Assembly: GCA_049687015.1 (NCBI GenBank)
Contig: JBAVIP010000077.1
Location: 62,001 to 126,000, forward strand
Length of the DNA: 64,000 nucleotides
Origin: Methylotenera_A sp049687015
GTDB lineage: Bacteria > Pseudomonadota > Gammaproteobacteria > Burkholderiales > Methylophilaceae
Reading direction: 5' to 3'
Shown here one piece after another: positions 8,248-17,059 of the stretch. The position numbers and the translations under genes were made by a program. Under the pieces are notes generated by a model that saw only the letters and a list, made by a program, of their open reading frames with translations, made no database searches and had not been told where the DNA came from. Every line of letters begins with the position of its first letter. Position 1 is the stretch's first letter.

Positions 8248-10338
8248 TTACAAAATGGGGCCTGTCTTGCTTCCGACATCTGCGAAAAGCATCACCACCG
8301 AACGTGGCTTAGCCCGATAGGAGCTGGTCTGAACGATTGGAGCGGCCTGCCACTCGACAATATCATTCGGCGTTTCAAGGGCAGTATCAATCCAGCGACG
8401 CCAGGTGTTATCGCTTGTGTTGCCTACTGGTGGCAGCTCGAAATCGAGCGGCTCCCAATGCGCGTTCAGAATTACATGGAAAAGCAGCCCTTCATTGTGA
8501 ATATCCGCAGTGAAAGCTACGCTGTGCGAGTTATCGCTCCAGTCTGGCTGGTTGAGCTTTACGCCATGCCATGAGCACTTCGCCTGCCTAAGCATGCGAT
8601 TCAGGCTCATGCGCTGGTGTTCATGCTCCACGTCCCGCAATAGTCTGCGTTTAATCAGAAGCTTGGTAAACCGCAGGACATCGGCATGCTTCTCTACAAG
8701 GCTCCAGTCGAACCAGCTGATCTCATTATCCTGACAGTAGGCATTGTTGTTGCCGTTCTGGGTGCGCCGCACTTCGTCGCCCATCAGGATCATGGGCATT
8801 CCCACGGAAAGCAAGGTGGCCGTCAGGAAGTTCTTCACTTGCCGGTTCCGCATTTTCTCTATCTCGGGATCGTTCGTCGGCCCTTCAACGCCGCAGTTCC
8901 AGCTCTTGTTGTCATCCGAGCCGTCACGGTTCTCCTCGCCATTCGCTTCGTTATGTTTGTGCTGGTAAGAAACGAGGTCATTGAGCGTAAATCCGTCATG
9001 GCAGGTGAAGAAGTTCACGCTCTGCTCGGGCTCGCGCTCCTTATGGCCGTAAACTTCTGGGCTGCCAAGCAGTCGGTCAGCGAAGCGCGCCGTCGAGCCC
9101 TTCTCGCCAATGAAAAAGCTGCGCGCATCATCACGGAACCGCCCATTCCATTCCTTCCAGCTATCACCGATGAAGCTGCCCACCTGGTACAGTCCGCCTG
9201 CGTCCCATGCCTCTGCAAACAGCTTGGTGCCAGCTAGTATCGGGCTCGATTCGATATCCCACAAGACAGGGGGGTTCGCCAGCGGGTTCCCGTTCTCATC
9301 CCTTGTGAGGATTGATGCAAGATCAAAACGGAAGCCGTCTACATGCATCTCAGTCACCCAGTAGTGCAGGCTATCAATGATCATCCGGCGCACGATGGGA
9401 TTGTTTGCATTGATGGTGTTACCGCAGCCCGTGTAGTTGGAGTTGAAACGTTTATCCTGTTCCAGAATATAGTAGGCTTTATTTTCGAGCCCTCGGAAGC
9501 ATAGTGTTGGACCGTCGTGATTGCCCTCGGCAGTGTGATTGAACACTACGTCTAAGATTACCTCAATGCCTGCACGGTGAAGTGCCTTGACCATGTCGCG
9601 AAACTCATCCACCGGACCAATCGAGTCCTTGCGCGAACTGTAGGCATGGTGGGGCGCGAAGTACGAGACTGGCGCATAACCCCAGTAGTTGACCTTGCCT
9701 GGCGGGCAATCCTGGGGGTCGAACTGGAAAACTGGCAACAGTTCAACCGCAGTAATGCCTAGATTCTGTAGATAGGGAATCTTCTCAATCAGGCCAGCAT
9801 AAGTGCCATGCAAGCCTTTTGAAACTCCTGAGTTCGGATTCCGCGTGAAGCCGGCTAGATGCATCTCATACACCACGGTGCGCGACGACAATCGTTTCAG
9901 CGGCACGTCTCCCTCCCAATCATAGGCTCGGGGGTCTACTACCACGCTCTTCATCGCTGTCGCTGCGTTGTCACCTTCCCTGCCAGCATCTGCCCTGCTG
10001 TAATTCTTCGGTACTGCTACGCCACGGCCGTAAGGATCGAGCAGTACCTTGGAGGGATCGAACAGCATTCCGCTTGCCGGGTCATACGGCCCTGAGGCGC
10101 GGTAGCCGTAGATCTGCTCCGCTTTCACGCCCGGGACAAAGGTATGCCAGTAGTGGTAAGTATGGTTCACGACGGGATTAAGGCTAATGACGCGGCTAGG
10201 CCGGACGTCGTCTTCCCGGTCGAACAGGAGCAGTTCAACACCCGTGGCGCTGCGCGAGTACACGCTGAAATTGACTCCCCCTCGGCGCATTGCGGCACCA
10301 AGGGGAGCGCTTTGGCCAGTGTTCGCATTATTGATCAT
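8248..10338 (-). CDS. glgX: Glycogen debranching enzyme GlgX (isoamylase type)
   Basis: 696 residues, the usual length. An N-terminal CBM48-like domain (residues about 1-140) precedes a GH13 barrel. Conserved regions are DVVFNHTAEG (about 263), DGFRFDLA (about 333, nucleophile Asp), LFAEAWD (about 374, acid/base Glu) and FFTCHDG (about 443). GlgX hydrolyses alpha-1,6 branches of phosphorylase-limit glycogen in the cytoplasm. The start is supported by AGGAGCG upstream. No other glycogen gene is nearby, and the gene looks richer in G+C than the toxin and NTPase genes to its left; it may be ancestral with AT-rich accessory DNA inserted next to it, or acquired. A 22-codon ORF with a strong ribosome-binding site lies 37 nt upstream on the same strand. 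Confidence 0.95.
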   Translation of the reverse strand: MINNANTGQSAPLGAAMRRGGVNFSVYSRSATGVELLLFDREDDVRPSRVISLNPVVNHTYHYWHTFVPGVKAEQIYGYRASGPYDPASGMLFDPSKVLLDPYGRGVAVPKNYSRADAGREGDNAATAMKSVVVDPRAYDWEGDVPLKRLSSRTVVYEMHLAGFTRNPNSGVSKGLHGTYAGLIEKIPYLQNLGITAVELLPVFQFDPQDCPPGKVNYWGYAPVSYFAPHHAYSSRKDSIGPVDEFRDMVKALHRAGIEVILDVVFNHTAEGNHDGPTLCFRGLENKAYYILEQDKRFNSNYTGCGNTINANNPIVRRMIIDSLHYWVTEMHVDGFRFDLASILTRDENGNPLANPPVLWDIESSPILAGTKLFAEAWDAGGLYQVGSFIGDSWKEWNGRFRDDARSFFIGEKGSTARFADRLLGSPEVYGHKEREPEQSVNFFTCHDGFTLNDLVSYQHKHNEANGEENRDGSDDNKSWNCGVEGPTNDPEIEKMRNRQVKNFLTATLLSVGMPMILMGDEVRRTQNGNNNAYCQDNEISWFDWSLVEKHADVLRFTKLLIKRRLLRDVEHEHQRMSLNRMLRQAKCSWHGVKLNQPDWSDNSHSVAFTADIHNEGLLFHVILNAHWEPLDFELPPVGNTSDNTWRRWIDTALETPNDIVEWQAAPIVQTSSYRAKPRSVVMLFADVGSKTGPIL

Positions 10339-10375
10339 AGACGCTCCTATGTATTTACTAAAGGGCTAAGCAATA

Positions 10376-10444
10376 CTACGCCGCTATGGTGGTGGCGACC
10401 AGTAATTTCAGGGTAGCTTGCATCACGGGTGCGAATGTAGTCAT
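10376..10444 (-). CDS. 22-residue leader-like ORF upstream of glgX
   Basis: The minus-strand ATG at 10444 is preceded by CAGGAGAGAGG, the best ribosome-binding site in this stretch. It opens a 22-codon frame (MTTFAPVMQATLKLLVATTI, then AA) ending 37 nt before the glgX start. The peptide is hydrophobic in its second half. It may be a leader peptide, a small membrane protein or a truncated gene start; no homologue is recognised. Confidence 0.35.
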   Translation of the reverse strand: MTTFAPVMQATLKLLVATTIAA

Positions 10445-10934
10445 ATTTCCCTCTCTCCTGATATTTGTTTCATATTAAGCTATTTTTAAGTTGTTTCGCC
10501 AATACTGTTGGCACCAATAAAATTGGGTCGTAGATGTAGCTTTACGTCAAATATCGACTAATCTCATAAACAGCACTCGCTATGCCGCAATCACTGCACC
10601 CACCTTACCCACAAATGCTTCATAACTGGCGCATCCATGCTGGCACAAGTTTCATGCACCTTAAGGGGGCTCGACTGAAGGGATGGATAGCTCATCTGAT
10701 CCTTACAGATCGATGGTGGTGTTTTGTTTGATGCACTAAGTGGCGACGGGTATGAGGCTGTATGAACCGAGTTGGATAAATGTTGAACACATATTCGAGA
10801 GCAAATTGACTCAATTTTGGATGCATACCAACAGTGATGCGATATAATTTCATAGTTGATTGCTAAAGAATCTTTACTCATAAATATCCATCTAGCATCA
10901 TTCTGTATCATTTCTTTTGTATGACGTTTAACGA
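10445..10934. other. Intergenic region between glgX and the aryl polyene cluster
   Basis: The start points of the divergent glgX and chorismatase genes must lie here. A small palindrome GCCAA-TACTG-TTGGC occurs near 10499-10513. A 106-codon minus-strand frame (10591-10911) exists but has an erratic, Ser/His/Cys-rich composition and no family resemblance, so it is not called as a gene. No confident promoter was identified. Confidence 0.4.
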
Positions 10935-12002
10935 ATGAGTTTACCGATATTGGCTATACAAACTGCATACATGCCTTTTTCTGGTATTTTTCAACAGTTG
11001 CGGCCATGGCAAGAAAGTACTCTGGGGGCCATCTGCTTTGTTGAGTCTTCAGCAGACTGCAATATTGCAGAAGCAATTGAAATCCCGATGGTTCAATTGC
11101 ATGCACCTATTCTGGATGGCGCAGATGCAGCCTGTGAGATATGGTTGAGTAATTCATCAGGTAAATCTTTAAGGCATGGCCACCATGGTGCAGTTCAATA
11201 TCGGTTTAGTGATGAATTGCTGTTTGGCATGATTACCTTGTGCGAGTCAGTGTTCCTGAAAAATGAAACGGATACAGCGCCATTACAACTTACTACAGAA
11301 TCTGCTTACCGTCAGATATTTGCACTAATGGACGATCTGGGTTATCCCTATACTTACCGGTTCTGGAATTACATGGCTGACATCAACGGCATCAGCCATG
11401 GGCTGGAGCGCTATCGTCAGTTTAATGTAGGCCGCAAGGATGCCTTCCTGGCCTGCGGCCGTGAGGTGGCTAGCCAGTTGCCAGCCGCCTGTGCGTTGGG
11501 TCTGACCGATGGGCCGCTTACTATCGCTTTTCTGCTGGGACGTAAAGCGCCAGTCGCTATTGAGAATCCACGTCAGGTCAGCGCTTATGAGTATCCAGAG
11601 GAGTATGGCCCGCGAACGCCAAGTTTTTCCCGTGCAACTTTATTGCGCACTGAGCAAAATGATCTCCTGTTCATATCTGGAACGGCCAGCATTGTTGGGC
11701 ATCAGACACTGCATCAGTCAGACGTGGTGGCGCAAACCAGGGAAACACTGGCGAATCTGGGTGCTGTGATTGCCGAGGCCAATCACATGCTTGGTGAGCA
11801 GAGGTTTGATTTGCAAAATACTTTTTTCAGGGTCTATGTCCGCCATGCTGCAGATTTGTCACGGGTGCGAAATGAAATGCAACGTCATATGGACGGCACA
11901 ATAAAAGCTGTTTTTGTACAGGCGGATATATGCCGTCAGGAACTGCTGCTGGAAATTGAAGCAACCGCATGGCATGTATCGGAACTCGCATGTACAAAAT
12001 AA
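10935..12002 (+). CDS. Chorismatase, XanB2/FkbO-like (hydroxybenzoate-forming)
   Basis: 355 residues, similar in length and layout to the chorismatase family (FkbO, Hyg5, XanB2) with its two RidA-like halves. Typical segments are YTYRFWNYMADINGI (about 138-152), YRQFNVGRKDAF (about 157-168), the SAYEYPEEYGPRTPSFSRA region (about 218-236), LLFISGTASIVGHQT (about 245-259) and FRVYVRHAADL (about 297-307). In Xanthomonas, XanB2 converts chorismate to 3- and 4-hydroxybenzoate, and 3-hydroxybenzoate is the starter for xanthomonadin. Here it opens the + strand arm of a polyene cluster, so it probably supplies the aryl starter that the AMP-ligase at 22340 activates. Which isomer forms cannot be told from sequence. 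The ribosome-binding site before the ATG is weak. Confidence 0.85.
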   Translation: MSLPILAIQTAYMPFSGIFQQLRPWQESTLGAICFVESSADCNIAEAIEIPMVQLHAPILDGADAACEIWLSNSSGKSLRHGHHGAVQYRFSDELLFGMITLCESVFLKNETDTAPLQLTTESAYRQIFALMDDLGYPYTYRFWNYMADINGISHGLERYRQFNVGRKDAFLACGREVASQLPAACALGLTDGPLTIAFLLGRKAPVAIENPRQVSAYEYPEEYGPRTPSFSRATLLRTEQNDLLFISGTASIVGHQTLHQSDVVAQTRETLANLGAVIAEANHMLGEQRFDLQNTFFRVYVRHAADLSRVRNEMQRHMDGTIKAVFVQADICRQELLLEIEATAWHVSELACTK

Positions 12003-12796
12003 TGATGAAGTCTGGCGGGGAATTATTACTCAGGGTATATGACTATCTTGTGCTATACCTTGGATTGCTATGGCTGGGTTTTCTGACCCTGAGCTGGACG
12101 CTGATGGCGACCCCGCTTTATCCATTATTGCCGGAGCGCTACGCAATGCGTTTAGGCCGCTATGTCATCATGGCTTTGTTTCGCACCTATCTTGCCAGTT
12201 TGAGTGCTTCACGCCGCTGCAGTTTTGATTTAACTGAGCTGGATACATTACGGGGCGAATCACCGCTGATCATTGCACCTAATCATCCGTGCTTGCTGGA
12301 CGCGGTCATGATTATTTCGCGTTTGCCAAATATGGCCTGCGTCATGAAATCGGAGTTAATGAACAATATTTTTCTCGGCGGCGGCGCACGTCTGGCGCGT
12401 TATATCCGCAATGAACCGATACGCCAGATGGTATTGCAGGCCAGTGAAGATTTTAAAACTGGTAGCCACCTGCTGTTATTTCCGGAAGGTACCCGCACTA
12501 CGCGCCAGCCTATCAATGTCCTGAAAGGCAGCATCGCCCTGATTTCCATGCAAGCGCAAGTGCCAGTGCAGACGGTGTTGATCGAAACCAATTCACCCTA
12601 CCTGAGTAAAGGCTGGTCCTTATTCCGCAAGCCTGCCATGCCTGTCCGTTACAAGATAACGTTGGGCAAGCGCTTCGACCCACCAGAAAATGCCCACCGT
12701 TTCATGATGGAACTTGAAGACTATTTTTCTCAGGCGTTAAAGCCGTTATTGCAGCAGCCCCCTACTCAAGGCTCGATGTTTAATTCAGAACCTTAA
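12002..12796 (+). CDS. 1-acyl-glycerol-3-phosphate acyltransferase-like (PlsC family)
   Basis: About 264 residues from the ATG that overlaps the chorismatase stop (TAATG); in-frame ATGs also exist at 11969 and 11990, so the start is uncertain. Two N-terminal hydrophobic stretches (about residues 10-50) anchor it in the inner membrane. Motif I is NHPCLLDA (the HX4D block), and motif III is FPEGTRT. These enzymes move acyl groups from ACP or CoA to a membrane acceptor. Similar genes are regular members of aryl polyene clusters, where they are thought to help attach the polyene to a lipid or sugar anchor; that role is inferred. Translational coupling to the chorismatase points to one operon. Confidence 0.82.
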   Translation: MMKSGGELLLRVYDYLVLYLGLLWLGFLTLSWTLMATPLYPLLPERYAMRLGRYVIMALFRTYLASLSASRRCSFDLTELDTLRGESPLIIAPNHPCLLDAVMIISRLPNMACVMKSELMNNIFLGGGARLARYIRNEPIRQMVLQASEDFKTGSHLLLFPEGTRTTRQPINVLKGSIALISMQAQVPVQTVLIETNSPYLSKGWSLFRKPAMPVRYKITLGKRFDPPENAHRFMMELEDYFSQALKPLLQQPPTQGSMFNSEP

Positions 12797-12817
12797 CTAA
12801 CACGGAACATCTTTGTC

Positions 12818-13588
12818 ATGATGACTTCTTCTGCAAGCCATATCGTTCTCATCCCCAGCTACAATCCGGGGCCCAAAGTGTACGACACGGTACGCTCGGC
12901 ACGTCAGTACTGGAGCCCAGTATGGGTGGTGATTGACGGCAGCACGGATGGCTCTGAAGTGACTTTGCAAGCCATGGCAGCGGAAGATTCAGGCTTGCGC
13001 GTCATCCACTTGCCACGCAACCATGGCAAAGGTGCAGCCGTTTTAAATGGGCTGAACCTGGCCGCTGCTGAGGGCTATACTCATGCACTGACCATGGATT
13101 CAGACGGGCAGCATCCGCCGGAGCTAATTCCCATCTTTATGGCTGAATCAATACGGCAGCCGGGCGCCATGGTGCTGGGAATGCCGATATTTGATACCAG
13201 CGCTCCAAACCTGCGGGTGCAGGGACGCAAAATTTCCAACTGGTGGGCTAACCTGGTAACCTTATGGGCAGGTATCGGCGACTCACTGTTTGGTTTTCGT
13301 GTTTACCCTATCGCTCCCTTAATAAAGGTCATGCGCTATCAACCCTGGATGCGTCATTTCGATTTTGATCCAGAGGCAGCTATCAGACTCAGCTGGCGCG
13401 GGGTGAAAGTGGTGAACCTACCAGCGCCAGTGCGTTATTTCAGCACCGATGAGGGTGGCGTTTCGCATTTTCGCTACCTGCGCGACAACCTATTGCTGAC
13501 CTGGATGTATACACGGCTGTTTTTCGGCTTTGTGCTGCGTCTGCCTTTGCTGTTGATGCGGCGTTTGTTGGGCGTGTTTAACAGCTAA
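12818..13588 (+). CDS. Family 2 glycosyltransferase of the polyene cluster
   Basis: 256 residues. The GT-A fold is marked by VLIPSYNPG near residue 10, VVIDGSTDGS (about 37) and the metal-binding TMDSDGQHPPEL (about 90). C-terminal hydrophobic segments (about 225-250) suggest membrane association, as in dolichol- or polyprenyl-phosphate sugar transferases. It lies 21 nt downstream of the acyltransferase, third in the + strand arm, and converges on the ketoreductase gene. It probably adds a sugar to the polyene anchor; the donor and acceptor are unknown. Confidence 0.85.
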   Translation: MMTSSASHIVLIPSYNPGPKVYDTVRSARQYWSPVWVVIDGSTDGSEVTLQAMAAEDSGLRVIHLPRNHGKGAAVLNGLNLAAAEGYTHALTMDSDGQHPPELIPIFMAESIRQPGAMVLGMPIFDTSAPNLRVQGRKISNWWANLVTLWAGIGDSLFGFRVYPIAPLIKVMRYQPWMRHFDFDPEAAIRLSWRGVKVVNLPAPVRYFSTDEGGVSHFRYLRDNLLLTWMYTRLFFGFVLRLPLLLMRRLLGVFNS

Positions 13589-13600
13589 TATAACGTTGTC

Positions 13601-13721
13601 AAATGACTGTTGTGAATAGAACTGGTTTTTTAAACCCATGAGTTCGAGCCTAGACTGGGGAGCCGATTAAGGCTCTAACAAATGACTGTTAAGGGTCGCA
13701 TAAGGTCAGTCAACAGTCATT
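13601..13721. repeat. AAATGACTGTT repeats between convergent genes
   Basis: AAATGACTGTT occurs at 13601-13611 and 13680-13690, and its inverse AACAGTCATT at 13712-13721. The second and third copies can form a 10-bp stem with a loop of about 21 nt. A short AGCC/GGCT hairpin lies at 13661-13674. The region separates the two convergent arms of the polyene cluster and may end transcription, although no long T-run is present. Confidence 0.5.
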
Positions 13722-13730
13722 AAGCACCCA

Positions 13731-14450
13731 CTAAATCATTCCGCCGTTGATCGAGATAATCTGCCCAGTAATATAGGCAGATTGGGTGGAAGCAAGAAAG
13801 CTAATCAAATCAGCCACTTCAGTCGGTGTGCCTGCCCGCTTCATGGGTACCATATTGGCGATAGCCTGGGCATCAAACGCGGATTCGCTCATGGCGGTGT
13901 CAATAATCCCTGGCGCTACCGCATTGACAGTAATGCCCCTGCTGGCAACTTCTTGCGACAGTGATTTGGTAGCGGCATTGAGCGCGCCTTTGGCTGCCGA
14001 ATAGTTGGTCTGGCCACGGTTGCCAGTGATTCCGGTGATAGAGGATATGTTGATGATACGTCCCCAGCGGCTGCGTATCATAGGCATCATCAGCGGCTGG
14101 GTCACGTTGAAAAAACCGTTCACAGATACATCTATTACGCGGTGCCACTGGTCTGGGCGCATGCCGGGGAACACCGCATCATCATGGATACCCGCATTGT
14201 TGACTACAATCTGGATAGGTTCATCTTCCACCAGCGGGCCAAGTACAGCGCTCACGGCTGCACTGTCGGTGACATCGAATTGCAAAGCCTCTGCACTGCC
14301 ACCCGCAGCACATATCTCCGCGGCCAGCTGTTGCGCGGCAGCGATGCCCTGGTTGGCGTGAATATAGACATGGCAGCCATCGGCAGCGAGGCGACGACTA
14401 ATGGCTGCGCCTATGCCACCGCTGCCGCCCGTGACTAAAGCTCTTTTCAT
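13731..14450 (-). CDS. 3-oxoacyl-ACP reductase (FabG-like, aryl polyene)
   Basis: 239 residues, a classical short-chain dehydrogenase: nucleotide-binding TGGSGGIG (residues about 7-14), NNAG (about 88), catalytic Ser in INISSITG (about 138) and YSAAK (about 151-155). In the polyene pathway it reduces the beta-keto intermediate after each condensation. It is the last gene of the - strand operon and overlaps the dehydratase by 4 nt. An NADPH preference is likely for FabG but not provable here. Confidence 0.92.
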   Translation of the reverse strand: MKRALVTGGSGGIGAAISRRLAADGCHVYIHANQGIAAAQQLAAEICAAGGSAEALQFDVTDSAAVSAVLGPLVEDEPIQIVVNNAGIHDDAVFPGMRPDQWHRVIDVSVNGFFNVTQPLMMPMIRSRWGRIINISSITGITGNRGQTNYSAAKGALNAATKSLSQEVASRGITVNAVAPGIIDTAMSESAFDAQAIANMVPMKRAGTPTEVADLISFLASTQSAYITGQIISINGGMI

Positions 14451-14935
14451 GAGCTGGCTCCTAAGTTAATTGCCAGTGCATCTGCGTTCAATACCACAGC
14501 AGCGCGCCCTTCCAGTAGCAGTTTGTCGCCTGCGCTCACGCTAAACTGATACAGGATATTGTTTTCGCTTGCCATGATACAGCTGGCGGTTATCATCAAA
14601 TCCGTCTGTATGTCATCCAGCCGTGTCGCAGCCATCGTGACCCCGCGCACGCTGACCAGGTAGCCCACACGTGGCTTCGTGCTGTTCGCAGGGGCCAGTA
14701 AGGTACCATGAACTGCCATGGCTTGCGCTGCATATTCGATGCCGCAGGCAATGCCTAGCTGGCCGTGAGCGCGTAAAGGATTATCAACAGTGCGATGGCT
14801 GCTGGCACGGCATGCAATTTTCTCTCGATCCCACGCTTCTACTTTATCCAGCAAGCACATGCTGCCCTGATGCGGAATATGGGCTGCAATCCAGGCATGG
14901 TCTAACATAGTATTGTGCAATGCCTTATCTAGCAT
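14447..14935 (-). CDS. ApeP/ApeI-type 3-hydroxyacyl-ACP dehydratase (hotdog fold)
   Basis: 162 residues. The start of the fold has IPHQGSMCLLD (residues about 19-29) with the His of FabZ-like enzymes, followed by LRAHGQLGIACGIEYAAQAM (about 54-73), the pattern of the ApeP subfamily of aryl polyene dehydratases. It removes water from the 3-hydroxyacyl-ACP to extend the conjugated chain; E. coli ApeP works as a pair with the smaller ApeI, whose equivalent here is at 22035. It overlaps both neighbours (4 and 7 nt). Confidence 0.82.
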   Translation of the reverse strand: MLDKALHNTMLDHAWIAAHIPHQGSMCLLDKVEAWDREKIACRASSHRTVDNPLRAHGQLGIACGIEYAAQAMAVHGTLLAPANSTKPRVGYLVSVRGVTMAATRLDDIQTDLMITASCIMASENNILYQFSVSAGDKLLLEGRAAVVLNADALAINLGASS

Positions 14936-15729
14936 GGACTCACCTCAATGGCCAAACGTGTACTATCAAGGTAATCCAGCACCACGCGACGGTTTTTCTG
15001 TTGGGCTATGGCTTGCAATAATGGCAGGCCACGTGCAGCGGGAATCGCCAAACGCAAGGTTTCCAGCGCTGTATCCTGAAACTTGCAGGCATCGTCATGG
15101 GTGATGCTGACCTTGATCCGGGCTATGGTTTGCGGGCTGGCTTGTGGTGCGAGTACCAGCGCAATGCCAAAGTTGTCGGGTATCGGCCGATTGCTGAACA
15201 TAGGTTCGGGGTACGGCGTATCGCTCGCCATTAAAATACAGCGAGTTCCATCAACTACAACTTGCGTCAGCGCATCCAGCAGCCCCGCACCAAAGCTGGC
15301 ATCAAAGGCACATAGCACCGACGAGGTAGCCATTGCGCCGGTGGCAATGCTCCAGTAGCCGGCGGCAGCATTATGCACGGAGTTATGAAAACGTGTGGGA
15401 GAGATTTGCCTGTCATCCGATGCCAGCATTTCACAGATGGTGTGACAGTTAAGCCCGTCACCGTTACAAAACGAGAATACGCTGGGCAAGCTTGCCGCAT
15501 CCAAGCCGGCTGCAGCAATGGCTTCCAGCGATGTTGCCAGCGTCAGTTTGACGATGTCGCTGGCACGCCTGCGTTCTGCAGCTGGTAACAACTCAGGCGC
15601 GGGAATCACTGTTTTTAATGGTTGGTAAGGCTGCTGGCCGGTCAGTACCGCGCGACTGCTGGGCCAGTCAGTGAGACCCGGGCCTAATATGCCGATGCCT
15701 TCGATATAGGCAGTCAGTTGGGTTGTCAT
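14929..15729 (-). CDS. Beta-ketoacyl synthase-like chain-length-factor partner (ApeC-like)
   Basis: 266 residues, only about two thirds of a normal ketosynthase, matching the short 'ketoacyl-synt_2' family found in all aryl polyene clusters. The region where a ketosynthase carries its Cys reads SSVLCAFDASFGAGLL (about residues 132-147), so a Cys is near the expected place. The C-terminal His motifs (HGT, GHT) are absent. It most likely pairs with the full ketosynthase next to it and sets chain length. It overlaps that gene by 4 nt and the dehydratase by 7 nt. Confidence 0.78.
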   Translation of the reverse strand: MTTQLTAYIEGIGILGPGLTDWPSSRAVLTGQQPYQPLKTVIPAPELLPAAERRRASDIVKLTLATSLEAIAAAGLDAASLPSVFSFCNGDGLNCHTICEMLASDDRQISPTRFHNSVHNAAAGYWSIATGAMATSSVLCAFDASFGAGLLDALTQVVVDGTRCILMASDTPYPEPMFSNRPIPDNFGIALVLAPQASPQTIARIKVSITHDDACKFQDTALETLRLAIPAARGLPLLQAIAQQKNRRVVLDYLDSTRLAIEVSPC

Positions 15730-16964
15730 TGGCTATGCCCTTCACATTGCAGACGGCTATCTTGAACCAAGCCAAAAATCAAACTGCAATTGGTGCCGCC
15801 GAATCCGAACGAGTTGCTCATGACATGTGCGAGGGGTTGATTGCGATTTTCCATCTGATAATTCAGTTTCAGCAACGGGTCTGCCTCGCGCGTATTGAGG
15901 CCACCGGGTATAAATCCATGTTGCAGGGCAAGTGCACAAATCACCGCCTCAACCGCGCCTGCGGCACCCAGGGTATGCCCGGTAGCACCTTTGGTCGAGC
16001 TGCAAGGCGTGTCGTGGCCAAACACCGCAGCGACGGCTTTTGCTTCTGCTGCGTCATTGCTTGGCGTGGCGGTGCCATGCAGGTTGATGTAATCAATTTC
16101 GGTCGGGTCTAGGCCCGCGCTCTGTAGCGCCTGCTGCATGGCCATGCGAGCACCCAGTCCTTCCGGGTGGGGTGACGACATATGATAGGCATCGCTGGAT
16201 TCACCTATGCCCAGCAATAGCACGGCACGGGCATCCTGGGTTGTGGATAGGCTTGGGGATGGACGTTCCAGCAATGCAAACGCAGCTGCTTCGCCAATGG
16301 AGATGCCGTCGCGCTCTGTATCATACGGGCGGCAGGCTTGTGGTGAGAGCAGGTTCAGTGAATTGAAGCCATACAGCGTAGTCAGGCACAGCGTATCCAC
16401 ACCGCCTACCACCGCTGCGTCTATCAATCCGGTTTCTATCATGCGTCGTGCCACACTGAATACCTTGGCGCTGGAAGAGCATGCTGACGACACCACCGCG
16501 GCAGGACCAGTGAGCCCGAAATATTGGCGCGTGAAATCTGCTACCGAGTAAGTGTTTTGTGTCTTGCTATAAACTAAACCTGCAGGCAACGCGCCAGTCA
16601 GTGGGTCTCGCTCACGGAAGGCCAGCTCAGTTTCCAGTATTCCCGAGGTGCTGGTCCCCATAAAGACACCGATACGGTCACGCCCGTACTTATCTGCCGC
16701 AGTATTGACGGCATCAGCAAAGCCATCCTGTTCCAGCCCCAACTGCGCCAGACGATTGTTGCGGCAATTATAGTCGGCCATGCTGGCCGCTATTTTCACA
16801 TCATCCACGCCCTCAACCTCACCAATAAAGGTAGGTAGATCTACCGTTTCGAAGTCGCAGGGCTTGAGTGCTTGCCTGCCATGGCGCAAGGCATCTAATG
16901 TCTGTTGCAGGCCGCGCCCGATGCAACTGGTGGCAGTGAAGTGTGAGAGTAATAGCGGTTTCAA
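15726..16964 (-). CDS. Beta-ketoacyl-ACP synthase (FabF-like, aryl polyene)
   Basis: 412 residues, full-length KAS II type. The catalytic triad is complete: Cys in SSACSSSAKVF (about residue 161), His in INLHGTATPSND (about 298) and His in ATGHTLGAAG (about 330). It condenses malonyl-ACP with the growing aryl polyene. The start follows a 95-nt gap after the deacetylase, larger than elsewhere in the operon. Confidence 0.9.
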   Translation of the reverse strand: MKPLLLSHFTATSCIGRGLQQTLDALRHGRQALKPCDFETVDLPTFIGEVEGVDDVKIAASMADYNCRNNRLAQLGLEQDGFADAVNTAADKYGRDRIGVFMGTSTSGILETELAFRERDPLTGALPAGLVYSKTQNTYSVADFTRQYFGLTGPAAVVSSACSSSAKVFSVARRMIETGLIDAAVVGGVDTLCLTTLYGFNSLNLLSPQACRPYDTERDGISIGEAAAFALLERPSPSLSTTQDARAVLLLGIGESSDAYHMSSPHPEGLGARMAMQQALQSAGLDPTEIDYINLHGTATPSNDAAEAKAVAAVFGHDTPCSSTKGATGHTLGAAGAVEAVICALALQHGFIPGGLNTREADPLLKLNYQMENRNQPLAHVMSNSFGFGGTNCSLIFGLVQDSRLQCEGHSQ

Positions 16965-17059
16965 GGAAAAGCCCTAAACTTTCTGTACTTAGTAACAAGA
17001 TAAAACATGGTAATGAGATTTAATTATAGCTGTATGCGAAATTTTATTGTAAACCGTAT

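Noticed and set aside
8686..9237. 183-codon + strand frame antisense to glgX
   Set aside because: It lies wholly within the conserved catalytic part of glgX and has no family features; G+C-rich genes give such shadow frames.
10591..10911. 106-codon minus-strand frame upstream of the chorismatase
   Set aside because: Ser/His/Cys-rich composition, no family, no convincing ribosome-binding site.
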